This document shows, one piece after another, positions 49,703 through 58,393 of a DNA stretch of 64,000 bases. Every line of letters starts with the position of its first letter. Position 1 is the first letter of the stretch. The translations under genes and the position numbers were made by a program. This DNA is from Sphingomonas naasensis. GTDB lineage: Bacteria; Pseudomonadota; Alphaproteobacteria; Sphingomonadales; Sphingomonadaceae. Location of the stretch: NCBI RefSeq assembly GCF_004792695.1, contig NZ_SRXU01000003.1, positions 124,001 to 188,000 of the forward strand. The letters run 5' to 3'. The notes under the pieces are model-generated. The model had not been told where the DNA came from. It ran no database searches and saw only the letters and a list, made by a program, of their open reading frames with translations.

Positions 49703-51207
49703 TGGGGTCCCCGGGCAGAGCAATGGCGCGCCAGATATGCCGCATGATCGGGCATGCCCTCGGCGGCGCGGCGAAAGGTGGAGCGGATTCGCTCGAGCAT
49801 CGCGGCGAGCTGGCCGGCATCGAGCGCATCGGCGAGCGGATCCCAGCCTTGCGGGGTGATCCCCTGCCCCAGCATCACTGCGATCCAGCTGGTCTCGGCG
49901 AACAGCTCGTCCTCGCGGCGGAAGACGCGGCCGCGGTTGCGGAACAAGTCGATGCGGCGCGCGAGGCTGTCGGGCACGTCCATCTCGCGGACCTGACGCC
50001 AGAGCGGCTCGTCGCGGCCGTTCGCTTTGTAGTGGAGGATGACGAAGTCGCGGACCTGCTCATACTGGGTGCGGGTGAAATCGTTATAGCTGTCGCGCTC
50101 GGCATCGCCCCAGCCGCGATCGGGGAACAGCGCGAGCAGCCGCGAGATGCCCGCCTGGATCAAGTGGATGCTGGTCGATTCGAGCGGCTCGAGAAAGCCG
50201 CCCGACAGGCCGATCGCGATGACGTTGCGGTTCCACGCCTGCTTGCGGCGCCCGGTGGTGAAGCGCAGTGGGCGCGGATCGGCGAGCGGCGCGCCCTCGA
50301 GATTGGCGAGAAGGGTTGCCGCGGCCTCGTCGTCGGAGACGTGCGCGCTCGAATAGACATAGCCATTGCCCATGCGGTGCTGGAGCGGGATGCGCCATTG
50401 CCAGCCGGCGGCGCGCGCGGTGCAGCGGGTATAGGGCGTCAGCGGTCCGGCATTGGCGGTCGGCACCGCGAGCGCGCGATCGCACGGCAGCCAATGCGTC
50501 CATTCCTCATAGCCGGTGTGGAGCGCTTCCTCGATCAGCAGCCCGCGAAAGCCCGAGCAATCGATGAACAGCTCGCCTTCGAGGCGGCTGCCGTCCTCGA
50601 GCATCACCGCCTCGACGAAACCGTCGGCGCCGCGGAGCGACACTTCGGTGATCTTGCCCTCGCGCCGGACGACGCCGCGTGCCTCGGCATAGCCGCGCAG
50701 ATAGCGCGCGTAGAGCGAGGCGTCGAAATGATAGGCCTGGACGAGGCGCGACAGCGGCGAGGAGGGATCGTTCGCCGGCGCGGCGTAGCGATTGGCCCGC
50801 GCGGCGACGGCGCACAGGCTATAGTCGTCGAGCGGGGCGGCGTTTCCCGCGGCATGGAGCCGCTGCCAGACCTGGTGGAACTTCACGCCCTCGATATCGA
50901 AGCCATAGTCGCCGAACGGATGGAGATAGCGATGCCCGGAGGCGTTCCAGTCGACGAACTCGATGCCGAGCTTCATCGAGCCTTGGGTGTGCGCGAGAAA
51001 GTGATTTTCGTCGATGCCAAGCATCGCATTGAAGGTGCGGATCGGCGGGATCGTCGCCTCGCCTACCCCCACCGTGCCGATCGCCTCCGATTCGACGAGG
51101 GTGACCTGCACCCCGGCACGCACCAGCCGCGCCAGCGCCGCGCCGGTCATCCAGCCCGCAGTGCCCCCGCCGACGATGACGACGCTTCGAATCGCCGCTG
51201 CGCTCAT
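49699..51207 (-). CDS. flavin-dependent tryptophan-halogenase family protein, copy 2
   Basis: A 502-aa paralogue of copy 1. FAD motif SVVIVGGGTAGWMTGAAL, the GWxWxIP motif AGWQWRIPLQHR, catalytic Lys in QGSMKLGIEF and Glu in EPLESTSIHL are conserved. The two differ in the middle (GHRYLHPFGDYGFDIEGVKF against the copy 1 counterpart). First gene of the operon halogenase 2-halogenase 1-GH43-GH9, transcribed away from the TonB receptor and preceded by an XylR operator at 51260. Halide use and substrate are untested. Confidence 0.88.
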   Translation of the reverse strand: MSAAAIRSVVIVGGGTAGWMTGAALARLVRAGVQVTLVESEAIGTVGVGEATIPPIRTFNAMLGIDENHFLAHTQGSMKLGIEFVDWNASGHRYLHPFGDYGFDIEGVKFHQVWQRLHAAGNAAPLDDYSLCAVAARANRYAAPANDPSSPLSRLVQAYHFDASLYARYLRGYAEARGVVRREGKITEVSLRGADGFVEAVMLEDGSRLEGELFIDCSGFRGLLIEEALHTGYEEWTHWLPCDRALAVPTANAGPLTPYTRCTARAAGWQWRIPLQHRMGNGYVYSSAHVSDDEAAATLLANLEGAPLADPRPLRFTTGRRKQAWNRNVIAIGLSGGFLEPLESTSIHLIQAGISRLLALFPDRGWGDAERDSYNDFTRTQYEQVRDFVILHYKANGRDEPLWRQVREMDVPDSLARRIDLFRNRGRVFRREDELFAETSWIAVMLGQGITPQGWDPLADALDAGQLAAMLERIRSTFRRAAEGMPDHAAYLARHCSARGPQ

Positions 51208-51259
51208 CGACGAAACGGCCGATCGGCTGATCCGGACAAATTTTCCTCCCCGTACGCGA

Positions 51260-51273
51260 TGTTAGCGCTCCCA
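51260..51273 (-). promoter_or_regulatory. XylR operator before the halogenase operon
   Basis: TGTTAGCGCTCCCA (on the - strand TGGGAGCGCTAACA) lies 53 bp before the halogenase 2 start. It is one of six copies of the palindrome in the window. Confidence 0.75.
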
Positions 51274-51437
51274 CATTCTGGACCGACGCCGCGTCGGCTG
51301 GGAGTTTTCTTCGTTGCATCGCAGCAAAACCGTTGCAAAATCAGCACATACACCCGGCATTGTCACTATCTCTCTTGATCTTTGCCGCGAATCTCCTCTA
51401 CCCAAGTCACATAACTACAACAATTGGCGCCAACGAA

Positions 51438-51451
51438 TGGTAGCGCTAACA
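51438..51451 (+). promoter_or_regulatory. XylR operator before the TonB receptor
   Basis: TGGTAGCGCTAACA lies 20 bp before the receptor ATG, in a position to block transcription or early elongation. No TTGACA is found at the spacing seen at xylX and manD. Confidence 0.78.
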
Positions 51452-51471
51452 TGGGAGGAGGGGGACGCTTG

Positions 51472-54400
51472 ATGCGCAAGCACGTCATTCATGCATCTGA
51501 TAACGCTGCGAAACTAAAGTCGGGGCTGCTCCGCGCGGGTGTCTCCGCGGCGGCATTGTGCCTGTTCGGGGCGGGCACGGCTTGGGCGCAAACCGAAGGC
51601 GCCGCGGCGCAGACCGCGCCTGCCGCGCAGGACGACGGGGCGACCGCGCAGACCGACGACGAGATCGTCGTCCAGGGCTATCGCCAGTCGCTGCAGAGCG
51701 CGCAGCAGCTCAAGAAGAATTCGGACGTGATCGTCGACTCGGTGACCGCCGAGGACATCGGCGCGCTTCCCGATCGCTCGGTCACCGAGACGCTGCAGCG
51801 TATCCCGGGCGTGGCGATCAACCGCTTCGCCGCCGGCGTCGATCCCGATCACTTCTCGGTCGAGGGCTCGGGCGTCGTCGTCCGCGGCCTCACCTATGTC
51901 CGCTCGGAGTTCAACGGCCGCGAGGCGTTCAGCGCCAATAACGGCCGCGCGCTGAGCTTCGCCGACGTGCCGTCGGAGCTGATGGGCGGCGTCGACGTGT
52001 TCAAATCGCCTTCAGCGGACCGCATCGAGGGCGGCATCGCCGGCGTGGTCAATCTGCGCACGCGCACGCCGTTCGACAGCAAGGGCCTCCTCCTCGCGGC
52101 TTCGGCCGAGATGAACTATGGCGACTTCCAGAAGGATCCGGGCGCCAATCTCAACGTCATCGTCAGCAATCGCTGGCAGACCGGGATCGGCGAGTTCGGC
52201 CTGCTCGCCAGCGCTTCCTATTCGAACCTGAAGAGCCGCGCCGACCGTTTGCAGGTGTCGAGCTTCCGCATCCGCAACCTCTATTCGGACGGGGATGTCA
52301 TCGCCAATGGCGGCACCACCCAGACCGGGCGGGTGCTCTTTCCGCGCGGCGCGGTGCTGGGCAGCCAGGAATTCGATCGCACCCGCTACGGCTATTCGGC
52401 CGCCGCGCAGTGGCGCAGCAACGACGGCTCGATGGAAGCCGTGTTCCAGTTCCTGCGTTCCGACGCGCGTCAGGCGTGGAGCGAGCACACCGTCGAGATC
52501 GCGACCGACAACGTCTCGAACAACGGCGATTCGCGCCGCGTTCCGGGCACGACGCTGCAATTCGACGAGGACGGCCTGTTCGCCAGCGGCACGATCACCG
52601 GCCCGACCGGCTGGCGCGCCGACCAGAATATCGGCAGCGGCAACAGCGGGCTGATCCCGCGCGTGCCGATGCTGGGTCTGCAGAGCAACAACATCGCCCG
52701 CCAGCACAACGAGAAGCTGGTCACCGACGATTACGGCTTCAACTTCAAATGGGACGTCAGCGAGCGGCTGGGGTTCAATTTCGACTATCAGCACGTCAAG
52801 TCGAGCAGCTACATCCTCGACAACACGCTGTGGAACTCGACCTATCAGAACGCGTCGATCCAGCTGAACGGCAGCGACTATCCGAACATCCAGTTCCTGC
52901 CGCCGCAGGTCTGCAGCGGTCCCGCGGCGAATTCGCAGAACCCGCCGGGCACCGACAATGACTGCCGCACCGGCGGTAATCCCAACCAGTATATGCCGAA
53001 CTATTTCGGCGCGGGGCACACCAGCTTCACCGATCCGTTCAACAGCTTCCCGCGCGCCGCGATGGATCACCTCGAGGACAGCGACGGCAATTCGGATGCG
53101 GCGCGTGTCGACCTCGAATACAGCTTCCCCGACGGCGGCTTCCTGAAGTCGATCAAGGCGGGCGCGCGCTATGCCGACCGCCAGCAGACGGCACGCTTCT
53201 CGACCTATAACTGGGGCCGGCTGTCGGAGCAGTGGGGCAATAACGGTCCGGTCTGGCTCGACGAGAATGTCGATGGGGTGCCCGGCGGCAACGGCGGCAC
53301 GCCGCAGCTGATCGGCTCGAACGTCCCCTATTATTTCGACAATTTCTTCCAGGGCCAGGCGCCCAACCCGCTCGCCGGGCAAGGACGCCTGTTCTACGGA
53401 CCGGACACGATCAAGAACTACGACCAGTATGTCGCCTATGCGTCGCTGGTGAACAACGAGTGGGAGGCGCGCGTCGCCAACTGCCCGAGCGACACCAAGC
53501 TGCGTAACGGCGGCTGGAACCCGCTTGCCAATCGCTGCGGCGTGGTGCCGGGCACGTGGTTCCTGCCGGGCGAGATCAATCCGATCCGCGAGACCAACAA
53601 GGCCGCGTACATCATGGCGCGGTTCGACAACGAGTTCGGCAACGGCATGCGCCTCTCGGGCAATGTCGGCGTCCGCTACTCGCGGACCGACCGCAACTCG
53701 CAGGGCGTGCAGCAATTCACCTATGGCACGACCTATCTGCCGACCGAGGCGACCTGCCTCGCGCCGCCGGCGGACGCATCGCAGGTCGTCCAGGGTTTCT
53801 GCGCCTTCCCGGTGGCGACCCGCAATGCGGTGCGGAACTTCCAGAACGGCGCGCTCGTGGAATCGCCCGGCAAGATCAAATATGACTATTGGCTGCCGAG
53901 CGCGAACCTCAAGCTCGAAGTGGGCGGCGGGCTCCAGTTCCGCGCGGCCTATTTCAAGGGCATCGCACCGCCGGCAACCGGCCTGATCCGCAACTATGGC
54001 GCGATTTCGGTCAACGCGGTGCAGAACACCAATGCCGACGGCACCGCGATCCCGGGCAGCTTCCGCCTCCAGTCGACGGTCAACCGCGGCAATCCGTTCC
54101 TGCTCCCGGTCGAAGCCGACAATTTCGACCTGACCGCCGAATGGTATTTCTCGAGCGTCGGCCAGCTCACGGTCTCGGGCTTCTACAAGCGCCTGAAGAA
54201 CGTGCTGACCAACACCACGGTGCGCACGACCAACACCAACAACGGCGCCTCGTTCGACTCGGTGGTGACCCAGCCGGGCAACGCTTCGGAAACGGGCACG
54301 ATCAAGGGCGTCGAAGTCGCCTATCAGCAGACCTTCGACTTCCTGCCGGGCTTCCTCAAGGGCCTCGGCCTGCAGGCGAACTACACCTATATCGACTCGA

Positions 54401-54834
54401 GCGGCGTGCCCCAGAGCACGCTTTCCGAGACCGATCCGGACGTGGGCGCCGGCCGCGTGACGACGGTGGATCTCGCCAGCCTGCCGCTGCAGGGCCTGTC
54501 GAAGCACAACTTCAACCTGACGCCGTTCATCGACGTCGGCCCGCTCTCGCTGCGTGCGACCTATTCGTGGCGGTCGGACTTCCTGCTGACCATCCGCGAC
54601 GTGATCGTGCCGAACGATCCGATCATCAACAAGGCGACCGGTCAGCTCGACGCGTCGATCTTCTATGCCCTGTCGGACAATGTGAAGATCGGCATCCAAG
54701 GATCGAACCTGCTCAACGAAGTGGTCAAGACCACCGCGGTGGTCACCGGGCTCGACGGAGAGAACACCGAGGTGCCGCGCGGCTGGTACATGAACGATCG
54801 GCGCATCGCGGGCATCATGCGCTTCACCTTCTGA
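51472..54834 (+). CDS. TonB-dependent receptor (xylan/xylo-oligosaccharide uptake)
   Basis: A large outer-membrane transporter of 1120 aa of the Xanthomonas/Caulobacter TonB receptor class. The N-terminus has a signal (SGLLRAGVSAAALCLFGAGT AWAQ). The TonB-box-like DDEIVVQGYRQSLQSAQQLK and the plug follow (VTETLQRIPGVAINRFAAGV, VVVRGLTYVRSEFNGREAFS, GGIAGVVNLRTRTPFDSKGL). The rest is a 22-strand barrel ending IAGIMRFTF with terminal Phe. ATG 51472 was chosen over 51424, as the earlier frame reads through the operator. Position among xylanases suggests glucuronoxylo-oligosaccharide import. Confidence 0.92.
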   Translation: MRKHVIHASDNAAKLKSGLLRAGVSAAALCLFGAGTAWAQTEGAAAQTAPAAQDDGATAQTDDEIVVQGYRQSLQSAQQLKKNSDVIVDSVTAEDIGALPDRSVTETLQRIPGVAINRFAAGVDPDHFSVEGSGVVVRGLTYVRSEFNGREAFSANNGRALSFADVPSELMGGVDVFKSPSADRIEGGIAGVVNLRTRTPFDSKGLLLAASAEMNYGDFQKDPGANLNVIVSNRWQTGIGEFGLLASASYSNLKSRADRLQVSSFRIRNLYSDGDVIANGGTTQTGRVLFPRGAVLGSQEFDRTRYGYSAAAQWRSNDGSMEAVFQFLRSDARQAWSEHTVEIATDNVSNNGDSRRVPGTTLQFDEDGLFASGTITGPTGWRADQNIGSGNSGLIPRVPMLGLQSNNIARQHNEKLVTDDYGFNFKWDVSERLGFNFDYQHVKSSSYILDNTLWNSTYQNASIQLNGSDYPNIQFLPPQVCSGPAANSQNPPGTDNDCRTGGNPNQYMPNYFGAGHTSFTDPFNSFPRAAMDHLEDSDGNSDAARVDLEYSFPDGGFLKSIKAGARYADRQQTARFSTYNWGRLSEQWGNNGPVWLDENVDGVPGGNGGTPQLIGSNVPYYFDNFFQGQAPNPLAGQGRLFYGPDTIKNYDQYVAYASLVNNEWEARVANCPSDTKLRNGGWNPLANRCGVVPGTWFLPGEINPIRETNKAAYIMARFDNEFGNGMRLSGNVGVRYSRTDRNSQGVQQFTYGTTYLPTEATCLAPPADASQVVQGFCAFPVATRNAVRNFQNGALVESPGKIKYDYWLPSANLKLEVGGGLQFRAAYFKGIAPPATGLIRNYGAISVNAVQNTNADGTAIPGSFRLQSTVNRGNPFLLPVEADNFDLTAEWYFSSVGQLTVSGFYKRLKNVLTNTTVRTTNTNNGASFDSVVTQPGNASETGTIKGVEVAYQQTFDFLPGFLKGLGLQANYTYIDSSGVPQSTLSETDPDVGAGRVTTVDLASLPLQGLSKHNFNLTPFIDVGPLSLRATYSWRSDFLLTIRDVIVPNDPIINKATGQLDASIFYALSDNVKIGIQGSNLLNEVVKTTAVVTGLDGENTEVPRGWYMNDRRIAGIMRFTF

Positions 54835-54859
54835 TCGCTTCCCTCGTTACACCCTGCCC

Positions 54860-54895
54860 TGGCGCCGCTGGTTCTCCCCGCGGCGCCATTTTTTT
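54860..54895 (+). terminator. intrinsic terminator of the TonB receptor gene
   Basis: TGGCGCCGC (54860-54868) pairs with GCGGCGCCA (54880-54888), followed by seven T residues, 26 bases after the stop. Confidence 0.92.
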
Positions 54896-54917
54896 GCTTC
54901 CGCCGCGCAGCTCTGCT

Positions 54918-54989
54918 GCTCCGGCGAAGGCCGGAGCGTTGGCGGCGAGCGCCAGACCGGACTGCAAGGGCTCCGGCCTTCGCCGGAGC
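54918..54989. repeat. pair of 20-bp palindromic repeats (REP-like)
   Basis: GCTCCGGCGAAGGCCGGAGC (54918-54937) and its exact reverse complement (54970-54989). Each is itself a hairpin. A related GCTCCGGCGAAAGGCCGG stands near 56060. Typical repetitive intergenic element. Confidence 0.7.
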
Positions 54990-55035
54990 TCGGCAAAACT
55001 CGCGATTGGGTCATGATTTACGCTAGGACTGTCGA

Positions 55036-56046
55036 ATGACGCCGACCCCCATCCGCGAGATAACGCTCCCCGACGCCGCGGCTTTCCAGCGCGATGTGGT
55101 GGACGGCTATGCGCCGGTGGTGATGCGCGGGCTGGTGCGCGACTGGCCGGTGGTGCGCGCGGGGGACGAGTCCGTCGAGGCGATCGCGGCGCATCTGCTC
55201 GGCTTCGATCGCGGCGCTTCGGCGGAGGCGTTCGTCGGCGCGCCCGAGATCGCCGGACGATTCTTCTACGCGCCTGACCTGAAGGGCTTCAATTTCGAGC
55301 GGCGGCGCGGCAGCTTCGTCGATCTGCTGCGCTATCTGACCGGAATCGTCGGCAAGGAGGATGCGCCGTCGGTCTATGCCGGCGCGCTGGAAACCGCGCA
55401 GATGCTGCCGGGCTTCGCCGAGGCCAATCCCCTGCCCCTGCTCGCCGGGCTCGATGCGCCGCCACGGATCTGGCTGGGCAACCGCTCGATCATCTCCACC
55501 CATTTCGACGCATCGGACAATGTCGCCTGCGTCGTCGCGGGACGGCGGCGCTTCACGCTGTTTCCGCCCGACCAGATCCACAATCTCTATGTCGGGCCGC
55601 TCGACCATACCGTGGCCGGCCAGCCGACCAGCATGGTCGAGCTCAACGCCCCCGATTTCGAACGTTTTCCGCGCTTCCGCGAGGCCTTGGCGGCGGCGCA
55701 AACCGCCGAGCTCGAACCCGGCGACGCGCTCTACATTCCGGCACTGTGGTGGCACCAGATCGAGGCGCTCGCGCCGTTCAACGCTCTCGTCAACTATTGG
55801 TGGAACGACAGCCCCGACGCGTCGGCGCGGTTCGACGCGATGGTGCACGCGGTGCTGACGCTGAGCCATTTGCCGCCCGAGCGGCGCGCGGCCTGGGCGG
55901 CGATGTTCGACACCTTCGTGTTCCGCGAACATGGCGACCCCGCGGCGCATCTCGCGGACGGCCAGCGCGGCGTGCTGGGCGCGCCGACCGCCCAGCTGCG
56001 CCAGTATATCAAGGCCTATCTGATACGCGGGTTGGGGCGGCCCTAG
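55036..56046 (+). CDS. cupin_8/JmjC-like oxygenase
   Basis: A 336-aa Fe(II)/2-oxoglutarate-dependent oxygenase-like protein. The cupin_8 core carries the iron triad in ISTHFDASDNVACVVAGRRR (His and Asp) and ALWWHQIEALAPFNALVNYW (distal His). N-terminal region RGLVRDWPVVRAGDESVEAI is typical of the family. AGGA stands 7 nt before ATG 55036. Genes of this type recur with TonB receptors and tryptophan-halogenase-like proteins in sphingomonads and Caulobacter. Target is unknown; a protein or peptide side chain is a guess. Confidence 0.83.
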   Translation: MTPTPIREITLPDAAAFQRDVVDGYAPVVMRGLVRDWPVVRAGDESVEAIAAHLLGFDRGASAEAFVGAPEIAGRFFYAPDLKGFNFERRRGSFVDLLRYLTGIVGKEDAPSVYAGALETAQMLPGFAEANPLPLLAGLDAPPRIWLGNRSIISTHFDASDNVACVVAGRRRFTLFPPDQIHNLYVGPLDHTVAGQPTSMVELNAPDFERFPRFREALAAAQTAELEPGDALYIPALWWHQIEALAPFNALVNYWWNDSPDASARFDAMVHAVLTLSHLPPERRAAWAAMFDTFVFREHGDPAAHLADGQRGVLGAPTAQLRQYIKAYLIRGLGRP

Positions 56047-56118
56047 CCGCCCGCCACGCCGCTCCGGCGAAAGGCCGGCGGCTACCAACGCCGCTGCCTT
56101 CGCCGGCACGCCGCCGGG

Positions 56119-58281
56119 CTATTTGCCGTTGCCCGGCGCATAGGGCGTCTTGATCGCCTTGTACCAGTCGAGATCGTGCGGCGGGGCGGCATGGCCGGTG
56201 GGGAGCGAGCGTTTCGAGACCGACTGGAAATAGGCGATCGAAGCGTCCCGCCACCAGCCGGCTTCCTGCCGCTGGATCGCGAGGAAGTCGCGGACCTCCG
56301 ACCAGCGAGCGTCGTCGACCTTGCCCTTGAGGCCTTCCCAGCTGGCCTGCATCGCCGCGACCGTGCCGACGCCGCGATCGTAATGCGTGACGAGCTCGTC
56401 CCACAGGCTGCGCCCCGAGCGGGTGCGATAGTCCCAGGGTACATGGTGAAACCAGAGCAGGAACTGCTCGGGGACGCGCTTGACGTCGCCGAACTGCGCG
56501 GCGACCTCGGGCGCGTATTGCGCGACGGCATTGGTGCCGGTCGCGGTGCGGTCGAAGCCGATCCCGACGGCATCGGCCTTGTGGTAATAGACCGGGTTCC
56601 ATTCGGGCCGGGCGAGATCGGCGATCCACGGGCCGGGACCGTGATGATGCCCGGTCGCCATCAGATGGCCGAGCCCGAGCGGGGTCATGTAGTTCACCAC
56701 GGCTTCGCGCGAGCCCATCATCATCGCCACGATCGGATCGACGATCGCGGGGTCGCTCCCCCACGTCATCGCCGCCCAGTCGCGCGCGATCGGCTCGGCG
56801 CGCGCCTCGGGGTTCCAGGCGAAACGGCCGAACGCGTACCAGTTCGCCTGATCGAATTGCGATCCCGACCAGTTGAAGTCGCTGCCGATATTGGCGACGC
56901 CGGCCATGCCGGTCGCTGCGCCGGGCTCGACGGGAGTCTCGAGCACGCGGGCGACGGTCCAGCCCCTGGTCGGGCGGAAGGTGTCGGCCTGCAGCGCCTC
57001 CTCCCACATCGTGCCGAGGTAAGCGAGATGGGTGGCGAAGCCGAGATATTCCTTGGTGATCTGGAATTCCATCATCAGCGGGGTGCGCGGCATCGCCCCG
57101 AACAGGGGATGGAAAGGCTCGCGCGGCTGGAAGTCGATCGCGCCGTTCTTGACCTGGACGAGAACATTGTCGCGAAACTTGCCGTCGAGCGGCTGGAACT
57201 CGGTGTACGCCTGTTTGTGGCGGTCGTCGGGATTCTCGGCGGCATAGACGAAGGCGCGCCACATCACGACGCCGCCGTGCGGAGCGAGCGCGTCGGCGAG
57301 CATGTTGGCGCCGTCGGCATGGGTGCGCTTGTAATCGTTGGGGCCGGGCTGGCCCTCGGAATTGGCCTTGACGAGGAAGCCGCCGAAATCGGGGATGACG
57401 CGGTAGATCTCCTCGACCTTGGCCTTCCACCACGCCGCCACCTTCGGATCGAGCGGATCGGCGGTCTTGAGCCCGCCCAGCTCGATCGGGGCGGAGAAGC
57501 GCGCGGTGAGATAGACCTTGATTCCCCAAGGCCGGAACACCCCGGCGAGCGCCTTGACCTTGGCCAGCCATTCGGGGCGCAGGACGTCGGCATTGGCGTT
57601 GACGTTGGTGAGGACGGTGCCGTTGATGCCGATCGAGGCATTGGCGCGGGCATAATCGGTGTAGCGCGGGTCCTTGTGGTCGGGCAGCTTCTGCCAGTCC
57701 CAGATCGACTGGCCGGCATAGCCGCGCTCGACATAGCGATCGAGATTGTCCCAGTGATTGAGCACCCGGACCTTGAGCCTGGGCGCGTCGGCGATGTCGA
57801 GATTGTCGAGCGACTGACCGAGCTGCACGCGCTTGAGGAACGCGAAGACGCCATAGAGGACGCCGACGTCCTGATTGGCGGCGATGACGGTGATGCGGGC
57901 GCCCGCGGCGGTGGTCGCGCTGCGGATGAGATAGCCTTCGGCGCCTAGCTTGGCCAAAGGCAGTCCGAGCGCCGCGACGATCGGCGAGCTTTGCGGCGTG
58001 CCGATGACGACCGCGCCGTTGCGCATCGCCGATCCCGCCACGGCGAAACTATGGGGGGCGAGCATCGCGCTCATTCCGCGACGGAGCTCCTCCGTTGCAG
58101 CGGCGAGCGTGGGACTATTGCCTTCCGCGACGAGATACGCCGCGCGGTGCTGCACCGCGTCGGCCTGCCGGCGATCGAGCGGCTGATAACGCAACCAGAG
58201 GTCGTAGCCGGTGTCGGCGCGCGCCGCCTGCGGCACGACAACGCTCAGCAGAAGCAGGAGAAAGGCCAGCAAATGACGCAT
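56119..58281 (-). CDS. GH67 alpha-glucuronidase
   Basis: Removes (4-O-methyl-)glucuronic acid from the non-reducing end of xylo-oligosaccharides, 720 aa. Signal MRHLLAFLLLLLSVVVPQAA then RADTGYDLWLRYQPL. The family blocks are RVLNHWDNLDRYVERGYAGQ, SIWDWQKLP, NVNANADVLRPEWLAKVKAL, GGFLVKANSEGQPGPNDYKR, HPLFGAMPRTPLMMEFQITK, and GSDFNWSGSQFDQANWYAFG. AGGAT lies 4 nt before ATG 58281. Divergent from manD with a perfect XylR palindrome between them. The signal peptide implies periplasmic action on imported oligosaccharides. Confidence 0.93.
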   Translation of the reverse strand: MRHLLAFLLLLLSVVVPQAARADTGYDLWLRYQPLDRRQADAVQHRAAYLVAEGNSPTLAAATEELRRGMSAMLAPHSFAVAGSAMRNGAVVIGTPQSSPIVAALGLPLAKLGAEGYLIRSATTAAGARITVIAANQDVGVLYGVFAFLKRVQLGQSLDNLDIADAPRLKVRVLNHWDNLDRYVERGYAGQSIWDWQKLPDHKDPRYTDYARANASIGINGTVLTNVNANADVLRPEWLAKVKALAGVFRPWGIKVYLTARFSAPIELGGLKTADPLDPKVAAWWKAKVEEIYRVIPDFGGFLVKANSEGQPGPNDYKRTHADGANMLADALAPHGGVVMWRAFVYAAENPDDRHKQAYTEFQPLDGKFRDNVLVQVKNGAIDFQPREPFHPLFGAMPRTPLMMEFQITKEYLGFATHLAYLGTMWEEALQADTFRPTRGWTVARVLETPVEPGAATGMAGVANIGSDFNWSGSQFDQANWYAFGRFAWNPEARAEPIARDWAAMTWGSDPAIVDPIVAMMMGSREAVVNYMTPLGLGHLMATGHHHGPGPWIADLARPEWNPVYYHKADAVGIGFDRTATGTNAVAQYAPEVAAQFGDVKRVPEQFLLWFHHVPWDYRTRSGRSLWDELVTHYDRGVGTVAAMQASWEGLKGKVDDARWSEVRDFLAIQRQEAGWWRDASIAYFQSVSKRSLPTGHAAPPHDLDWYKAIKTPYAPGNGK

Positions 58282-58317
58282 TTTTATCCTCTCGCTCGCG
58301 CGGACTGAAACCGTGCG

Positions 58318-58357
58318 TTGACAAGCCGATAGCAGCTTGCCCATGGTAGCGCTACCA
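58318..58357 (+). promoter_or_regulatory. GH67/manD divergent promoter with perfect XylR palindrome
   Basis: TTGACA (58318-58323) is followed after 20 nt by TGGTAGCGCTACCA (58344-58357), a perfect 14-bp palindrome. Spacing is identical to the xylX promoter. Confidence 0.85.
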
Positions 58358-58393
58358 AGGTCGCGCGCCGATTGCGCATCATAGGAGAGCAAC

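Noticed and set aside
52012..54699. 895-aa open frame on the - strand
   Set aside because: Entirely antisense to the TonB receptor, which has full family features.
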